The notes under the pieces were generated by a model, which saw only the letters and a list, made by a program, of their open reading frames with translations, ran no database searches and had not been told where the DNA came from. The translations under genes and the position numbers were made by a program. From an uncultured Oscillospiraceae bacterium (lineage in GTDB: Bacteria > Bacillota > Clostridia > Oscillospirales > Oscillospiraceae), in assembly GCA_900763705.1 (NCBI GenBank), contig CAAFLG010000023.1, positions 1-28,346 on the forward strand: DNA of 28,346 nt. The letters are read 5' to 3'. The first letter of the stretch is position 1; each line of letters starts with the position of its first letter. Below are positions 24,535-28,346 of the stretch, in pieces.

Positions 24535-25776
24535 TTACGGCCGCAGCAGCACGAGCGAGAGGTCGTTGACGTTCGTTCCCGTGGGGCCGGTGAAAAAGAG
24601 CGCGTCCGCCGCGCGCAGGGCGCGGTAGGAGTCGTTGTCTTCGAGCGCGCGCTCGGGCGAAACGCCGCGCCGGCGCATTTCCGCCGCCGTGCCGCCGCCT
24701 GAAATGCCGCCCGCCGCGTCGGTCGGGCCGTCCGTGCCGTCTGACCCGGCGGAGGCGACGAGCGCATTGCAAAGCCCCTCGATGCCGAGCGCGGCGGAAA
24801 GCGCGAGCTCCTGATTGCGCCCGCCCTTGCCCGTTCCGCGCAGGTGCACGACCGTCTCCCCGCCCGCGAGGAAGGCGAGCGGCCGCTTGGAAGAGACGTG
24901 CGTGCGCGCGACGGAGGCGAGAAAGCTGCCCGCCTCCCGCGCCTCGCAGGTGAGGCAGTCGGTGAGCAAAACCGGCTCATAGCCGAGCGCGCGGCACTCT
25001 TTTTCGGCGGCGGCGCAGAGTGCGCGCACACTGCCGGTGATCTTTGTTGTCACGTTTGTGAGCGTTTTCGGCGTTTCCTGACATAGCAGCGCCCTTGCGT
25101 GCGGCGAGAGGCACAGGCGGTACTTCTCCGCGATGGCGAGCGCCTGCGCGCAGGTGGAGCGGTCGGGACAGGCGGGGCCGGAGGCGATCATGTCGAGCGG
25201 GTCGCCGACGATGTCGCTCAGCACGATGGAAAAGACCTGCGCGGGCGCGCAGTGCGCGGCGAAGCGCCCGCCCTTGACGGCGGAAAGGCGCTTGCGCACG
25301 GTGTTGATCTCCACAATGTCCGCGCCCGCGGCAAGAAGCTCTCGCGTAATGTCCTGCAAGTCCGCAAGCGGCAGGAGCGGCTGCTCAAAAAGCGCGCTGC
25401 CGCCGCCCGAGAGAAGAAAGAGCACCGTGTCGTCCGCGCGCAGATCCTGCGTCAGCGCAAGCGCGGCGGCTGTGCCGCGCAGAGAGCTCTCGTCCGGCAC
25501 GGGATGGCCGCCCTCATAGCAGGCGACATCCGCGATCTCGCCCTTGACGTGGCCGTACTTCGTAACGACCACGCCGCCTGCAAGCGCGGGCAGCGTTTCA
25601 CGCGCGACGCTTGCCATCTGCCACGCCGCCTTGCCCGCCGCGACGAGAAAGACCCGCCCCGGAAAGCGCGCGTCCTCAAGCGCGCGGCGCACCGCGCTGT
25701 CCGGCTTGACTGCGCCGATCGATGCACGCAGGATGGCCTCCGCGTCTGCGCGCAGGCGCTGTTCTAAAGTGCTCAT
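24535..25776 (-). CDS. Glycerate 2-kinase, GckA/MOFRL type (DUF4147 family)
   Basis: Members phosphorylate D-glycerate to 2-phosphoglycerate, linking glycerate from serine, glyoxylate or sugar-acid breakdown to glycolysis. The 413-residue product has the N-terminal DUF4147 part with VFLVAAGKAAWQMA, VVVTKYGHVKG, EGGHPVPDESS, LFLLSGGGSALFEQP, INTVRKRLSAVKGGRFA and SDIVGDPLDMIASGP. The C-terminal MOFRL domain follows with LAGGETVVHLRGTGKGGRNQE (in parts) and SAGSDGTDGPTDAAGG. The length is as expected. AAAGGAGG is correctly spaced before the ATG at 25776. It is a single-gene unit with its own promoter. Confidence 0.92.
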   Translation of the reverse strand: MSTLEQRLRADAEAILRASIGAVKPDSAVRRALEDARFPGRVFLVAAGKAAWQMASVARETLPALAGGVVVTKYGHVKGEIADVACYEGGHPVPDESSLRGTAAALALTQDLRADDTVLFLLSGGGSALFEQPLLPLADLQDITRELLAAGADIVEINTVRKRLSAVKGGRFAAHCAPAQVFSIVLSDIVGDPLDMIASGPACPDRSTCAQALAIAEKYRLCLSPHARALLCQETPKTLTNVTTKITGSVRALCAAAEKECRALGYEPVLLTDCLTCEAREAGSFLASVARTHVSSKRPLAFLAGGETVVHLRGTGKGGRNQELALSAALGIEGLCNALVASAGSDGTDGPTDAAGGISGGGTAAEMRRRGVSPERALEDNDSYRALRAADALFFTGPTGTNVNDLSLVLLRP

Positions 25777-25810
25777 TGGCCGCCTCCTTTAAAAATCGTT
25801 CGTTTCCACC

Positions 25811-25838
25811 ATTATAGGACGCTTTGGCGCGTTTGCAA
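25811..25838 (-). promoter_or_regulatory. Sigma-A promoter of the glycerate kinase gene
   Basis: On the minus strand TTGCAA (25838-25833), 16 bases, then a consensus TATAAT (25816-25811), 35 bases before the ATG. Confidence 0.83.
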
Positions 25839-25840
25839 GC

Positions 25841-25874
25841 AAAAAAGGCCCGACCGGACGGCCGGGCCTTTTGG
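25841..25874 (-). terminator. Terminator of the MATE exporter gene
   Basis: AAAAGGCCCG / CGGGCCTTTT arms with a ten-base centre, flanked on the minus strand by six T (25846-25841). It ends the exporter transcript just before the glycerate-kinase promoter; the hairpin is nearly symmetric. Confidence 0.85.
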
Positions 25875-25883
25875 CGGATGTTC

Positions 25884-27206
25884 TTATGCCGCGTGCTCCC
25901 GGCGATAGCTGCGCAGGAAGACGAGCGACAAGCAGAGGCACATCGCCTCGGACAGAATGGGCGTGTACCACAGTGCCTCCCCGCCGAAGACGGCGGCGAA
26001 GAGCAGCAGCACCGCGCTTTGCAGCACGAGCCCGCGGCCGACGGAGATGCTGATGGCCGGAAGCGGACGCTCGAGCGCGGTCAAAAATCCGCCGATGACA
26101 ATGTTGAAGCCGACGAGCAGATACGAAATGCTGTAGCGGCGGAAGGCGTGGATGGAGTATTCGACAAGCTCGCCCGAGGCGTGCGAAAGATAGGTGCGCA
26201 CGATCTGGGGGGCGAAGAGGAAAATGAGCACGAACAGTATCGGCGCGAGCACGCTCACGGTCGTGAGACCGTAGCGCAGGAGCTTGCGGCAGGCGGCGTG
26301 GTCTTCCCTGCCGTACTGGAAGCTCACAAGCGGCTGCGCACCCTGCGAGATGCCGACCATCAGGTTGATGATGATGGTCGTCACATAGGCGATGACCGTG
26401 TAGGTCACGACGCCGTCCGTGCCGATGCAGCGAAGCACTGTGCGGTTGAAGAGGAAGATCATAAGACCCGTGCACAGCTCCGTCACGCCGTCGGAAAGGC
26501 CGATGGGCAGGATGCGCGCATAGAGGCGCGGATCGAAGCGGAACTTCCGCAGGCGGAAGGTGCACTTTTTGCTGAAAAAGTGGATAAAGTAGGAGATGCA
26601 GGTGACGAGCTGGGAAATGCCCGTGGCGACCGCCGCGCCGAAGACGCCCATATCGAGGTGGAAAATGGCGATATAGTCGAGCACGCAGTTCGTCAGGCAT
26701 CCGCCGATGAACGTGAAGAGCGCGTAGCGCGGGTAGCCGTCCGTCTTGACGAGCACCTCAAGGTTGTAGGAGACGAGATAGCACACGCTGAAGGGCGCAA
26801 TGCCGAGGAGATAGTGCTTGACATAGTCGAGCGTGATGTCATCCGCGCCGAGAAGACGCGAGAAGGGGTCTAAAAAGAGCAGCACCAGCGCGGTGATGAT
26901 CGCGCCGATGACAAGCAGCGTGACAAGGTTCTGCGAAAAGAGGGTATCGGCCTCGTGCCGCCTTTCCTGCGCGATGAAGATCGCGATGAGCGTTGAAGAG
27001 CCGACGGCAAAGAGCACGGCGATGGAAAAAAGCGCGTTGGTGAAGGGAATGGCGAGGTTGACGGCGCTCATCGCGTATTCGTTCACGCCGATGGAGACCA
27101 TCAGCCCGTCGACCATGGAGTAGAGAGAGAAGACGACCTGAGAGGCCATCGTTGCCGAGACAAAACGGATGAAGTCATGTTTGAGACTTTTCCCTGAGAG
27201 TAACAA
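25884..27206 (-). CDS. MATE-family efflux transporter
   Basis: MATE proteins export drugs or cationic metabolites using Na+ or H+ gradients. The 440-residue product has about twelve hydrophobic helices in two similar halves. It has the typical opening FIRFVSATMASQVVFSLYSMVDGLMVSIGV (in parts), a first-half AVGSSTLIAIFIAQ, and a second-half GISQGAQPLVSFQYGR, the family signature in many Firmicute members. I choose the TTG at 27206-27204 because AAGGA is nine bases upstream, an in-frame TAA closes the frame further upstream, and the next ATG (27178) is internal to the conserved N terminus. It lies behind an unusually structured leader (see attenuator). Substrate unknown. Confidence 0.9.
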   Translation of the reverse strand: MLLSGKSLKHDFIRFVSATMASQVVFSLYSMVDGLMVSIGVNEYAMSAVNLAIPFTNALFSIAVLFAVGSSTLIAIFIAQERRHEADTLFSQNLVTLLVIGAIITALVLLFLDPFSRLLGADDITLDYVKHYLLGIAPFSVCYLVSYNLEVLVKTDGYPRYALFTFIGGCLTNCVLDYIAIFHLDMGVFGAAVATGISQLVTCISYFIHFFSKKCTFRLRKFRFDPRLYARILPIGLSDGVTELCTGLMIFLFNRTVLRCIGTDGVVTYTVIAYVTTIIINLMVGISQGAQPLVSFQYGREDHAACRKLLRYGLTTVSVLAPILFVLIFLFAPQIVRTYLSHASGELVEYSIHAFRRYSISYLLVGFNIVIGGFLTALERPLPAISISVGRGLVLQSAVLLLFAAVFGGEALWYTPILSEAMCLCLSLVFLRSYRREHAA

Positions 27207-27220
27207 AATAACACGTCCTT

Positions 27221-27398
27221 AAAAAATGTAGCGCCCCGGGACAGGGGCAAAAGATAAAAAAATAGGCGCGAAAACGCGTCAATGCTTCACCGCGCCGTGG
27301 GTGGGCGCGGCAGGATATGAAACCTTCAGCCTTTTCCGGCGGATAAGTCAGCGTAAGTGTGCAGAGCGGCCGCCATGCAGATCTCCCTCCTTTTCTTT
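27221..27398 (-). promoter_or_regulatory. Candidate leader-peptide attenuator of the MATE exporter
   Basis: The leader has four ordered segments on the minus strand. Segment 1 GCGGC lies at the start of a short ORF (27326-27376). Segment 2 GCCGCGCC lies at about 27312-27304. Segment 3 GGCGCGG lies at 27296-27290, and segment 4 CGCGCC at 27270-27265, followed by TA and seven T (27262-27256). Segments 2:3 form a 7-bp hairpin and 3:4 a 6-bp terminator, so they exclude each other; 1:2 (5 bp) would free 3 for 4. A further GCCCC/GGGGC hairpin (27248-27233) followed by six T (27226-27221) lies just before the exporter ribosome site. The architecture is read from sequence only; function is inferred. 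Confidence 0.5.
27326..27376 (-). CDS. Candidate 16-residue leader peptide upstream of the MATE exporter
   Basis: ATG (27376-27374) to TGA (27328-27326) encodes MAAALHTYADLSAGKG. AAAAGGAGGG (27394-27385) lies eight bases before the ATG, a stronger ribosome site than most genes here have. The predicted transcript start is only about 20 bases upstream. The ORF ends 15 bases before the first hairpin of the attenuator. No run of one amino acid is present, so control by a single charged tRNA is not suggested; antibiotic-slowed translation is more plausible for an exporter. Too short for codon statistics. Confidence 0.45.
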   Translation of the reverse strand: MAAALHTYADLSAGKG

Positions 27399-27403
27399 GC
27401 TCC

Positions 27404-27433
27404 ATTCTAACAGAAAAAGCCCTGCTTTGGCAA
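27404..27433 (-). promoter_or_regulatory. Sigma-A promoter of the MATE leader
   Basis: On the minus strand TTGCCA (27433-27428), 18 bases, then TAGAAT (27409-27404); both are 5/6 matches. It lies 198 bases before the exporter start codon. Between it and the brnQ terminator (27434-27515) I see only GC-rich sequence without a clear function. Confidence 0.78.
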
Positions 27434-27515
27434 GGGAGCTTTATGAAAAAATATGAAGCTGCGGCGGCGAATCCGCTGCGCCGCTTCACCGCCTTGCCGG
27501 TGCGCGCGGCGGAGA

Positions 27516-27556
27516 GAAAAACCGCCCGAAGCTAGGAGGCTTCGGGCGGTTTTTTG
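27516..27556 (-). terminator. Terminator after brnQ (near-symmetric)
   Basis: A perfect 12-bp core stem ACCGCCCGAAGC / GCTTCGGGCGGT with a TAGGAG loop, flanked by A and T runs. It serves the minus strand and could also stop plus-strand transcription. Confidence 0.9.
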
Positions 27557-27569
27557 TTGAAAAGGGAGA

Positions 27570-28346
27570 TCAGGCCTTGGCCTTGTTCCCGCGCGCAAAG
27601 TGCAGGATGAGACCGATGGCCGCGCCGGCGAGCGTCGGGCAGACCCAGCCGAGGCCGAGCTTGGCAAACGGCAGATACGCCGCACCGAACGCCTTGATGG
27701 CGTCGCCGTGGATGGCATTGAACACGCTCTCAGGCAGCGCGATGATAAAGTCGTAGATCGCGGCGATGAGCGTAAAGCCCATCGTCCAGCAGTAGACCGT
27801 GCGGTCGTGGCCGAAGAATTTGCCGAGCAGCGCCAGCGCGATGAGCGCGATGGACAGCGGATAGAGGAACATCAGCACCGGCAGGGAGTAGGCGATGATG
27901 GCGTTGAGGCCAAGGTTTGCAAGCAGGAGCGAGATGAGGCTGAAGATGACCGCCCAGGTGCGGTACTTGGGACCCTTGGGGAAAAGCGCGGTGAAGGTCT
28001 CGGCGCAGCTCGTGATGAGACCGACGGCGGTCTTAAGGCAGGCGAGCGTCACGGTGGCGGCCAGAATGAAAAGGCCCGCCGTGCCGAGATAGTGCTGGGC
28101 GATCTGCGCGAGCGCCGTGCCGCCGTTTTCGGAGGCTTCGAGCACGCCGCGGCTCTGCGTACCGGCAAGGGTCACGGCGATGTAGATGAGCGCCATAAAA
28201 AGGCAGCTGAAGATGCCCGCGCGGACGGTGCTGCCCGCCACGGCGGAGGGCTCTTCCACGCCGAGATCGCGGATGACCTGCACCACGATGATGCCGAAGG
28301 CGAGGCTTGCCAGCGCGTCCATGGTGTTGTAGCCTTCAAGGAAGCC
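27570..28346 (-). CDS. brnQ: Branched-chain amino acid transport carrier BrnQ (N-terminal part outside window)
   Basis: BrnQ/LIV-II carriers import leucine, isoleucine and valine with Na+. The frame is open to the window edge and gives the last 258 residues. The first visible residues GFLEGYNTMDALASLAFG are the best-conserved signature of the family. Hydrophobic helices follow, with SRGVLEASENGGTALAQIAQHYLG and CLKTAVGLITSCAETF. The C terminus is short and basic (ARGNKAKA). The stop at 27570 is followed by a strong terminator, so it is not co-transcribed with the MATE exporter. Confidence 0.94.
   Translation of the reverse strand, partial: GFLEGYNTMDALASLAFGIIVVQVIRDLGVEEPSAVAGSTVRAGIFSCLFMALIYIAVTLAGTQSRGVLEASENGGTALAQIAQHYLGTAGLFILAATVTLACLKTAVGLITSCAETFTALFPKGPKYRTWAVIFSLISLLLANLGLNAIIAYSLPVLMFLYPLSIALIALALLGKFFGHDRTVYCWTMGFTLIAAIYDFIIALPESVFNAIHGDAIKAFGAAYLPFAKLGLGWVCPTLAGAAIGLILHFARGNKAKA

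Noticed and set aside
27175..27489. A 104-codon minus-strand frame through the MATE leader
   Set aside because: It overlaps the promoter, attenuator hairpins and the start of the exporter in another frame, has no ribosome site and shows no family features.

Overview
The window looks like the chromosome of a GC-rich, spore-forming low-oxygen Firmicute, most likely a clostridial gut lineage such as Oscillospirales. This is an inference from several signs: an infB-rbfA-nrnA-truB-ribF operon, spoIIE, a glycine T-box in front of a one-chain eukaryote-type glycyl-tRNA synthetase, a CIRCE operator in front of groESL, AGGAGG-type ribosome sites, GTG/TTG starts, U-tailed intrinsic terminators, and third codon positions rich in G/C. 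No rRNA, tRNA, insertion sequence, prophage or CRISPR array was found. Nearly all of the window is ordinary, densely packed chromosomal backbone.

Layout. 1-3689 (+): translation/RNA operon, infB (3' end), rbfA, nrnA, truB, ribF. 3808-6200 (+): spoIIE and a small membrane-anchored protein that may have its own forespore-type promoter. 6283-11706 (+): an XRE regulator and lepA from a strong sigma-A promoter, then a formiminoglutamase-like enzyme, a HAD phosphatase and an AAA_28-CYTH fusion. 11764-12882 (-): THUMP-type RNA methyltransferase. 13148-14962 (+): an HTH-NfeD fusion followed by an SPFH/stomatin protein. 14965-15190: a cluster of perfect hairpins. 15213-16973 (-): glyS with its T-box leader. 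17014-21289 (+): LTA-synthase-like enzyme, a GH3 lipoprotein and an AlaX-type editing enzyme. 21301-22300 (+): a diacylglycerol-kinase-like lipid kinase. 22433-24484 (+): groES-groEL. 24535-25838 (-): glycerate kinase. 25884-27433 (-): a MATE exporter behind a long structured leader. 27570-28346 (-): 3' part of brnQ, running off the window.

Genes that plausibly work together: infB, rbfA and truB act in ribosome and tRNA maturation. NfeD and SPFH are a classic membrane-microdomain pair. LtaS-like chemistry releases diacylglycerol, which the nearby lipid kinase could recycle.

Most worth a second look: (1) the MATE leader at 27221-27398, which has a promoter, a 16-codon ORF with a near-ideal ribosome site, mutually exclusive hairpins and a U7 tract, an architecture expected of a ribosome-controlled attenuator; (2) the in-frame HTH-NfeD fusion whose joint still holds a complete Shine-Dalgarno sequence; (3) the AAA_28-CYTH fusion whose CYTH metal-binding glutamates appear to be gone; (4) the hairpin cluster after the SPFH gene; (5) the sporulation-type promoter in front of the small gene after spoIIE.
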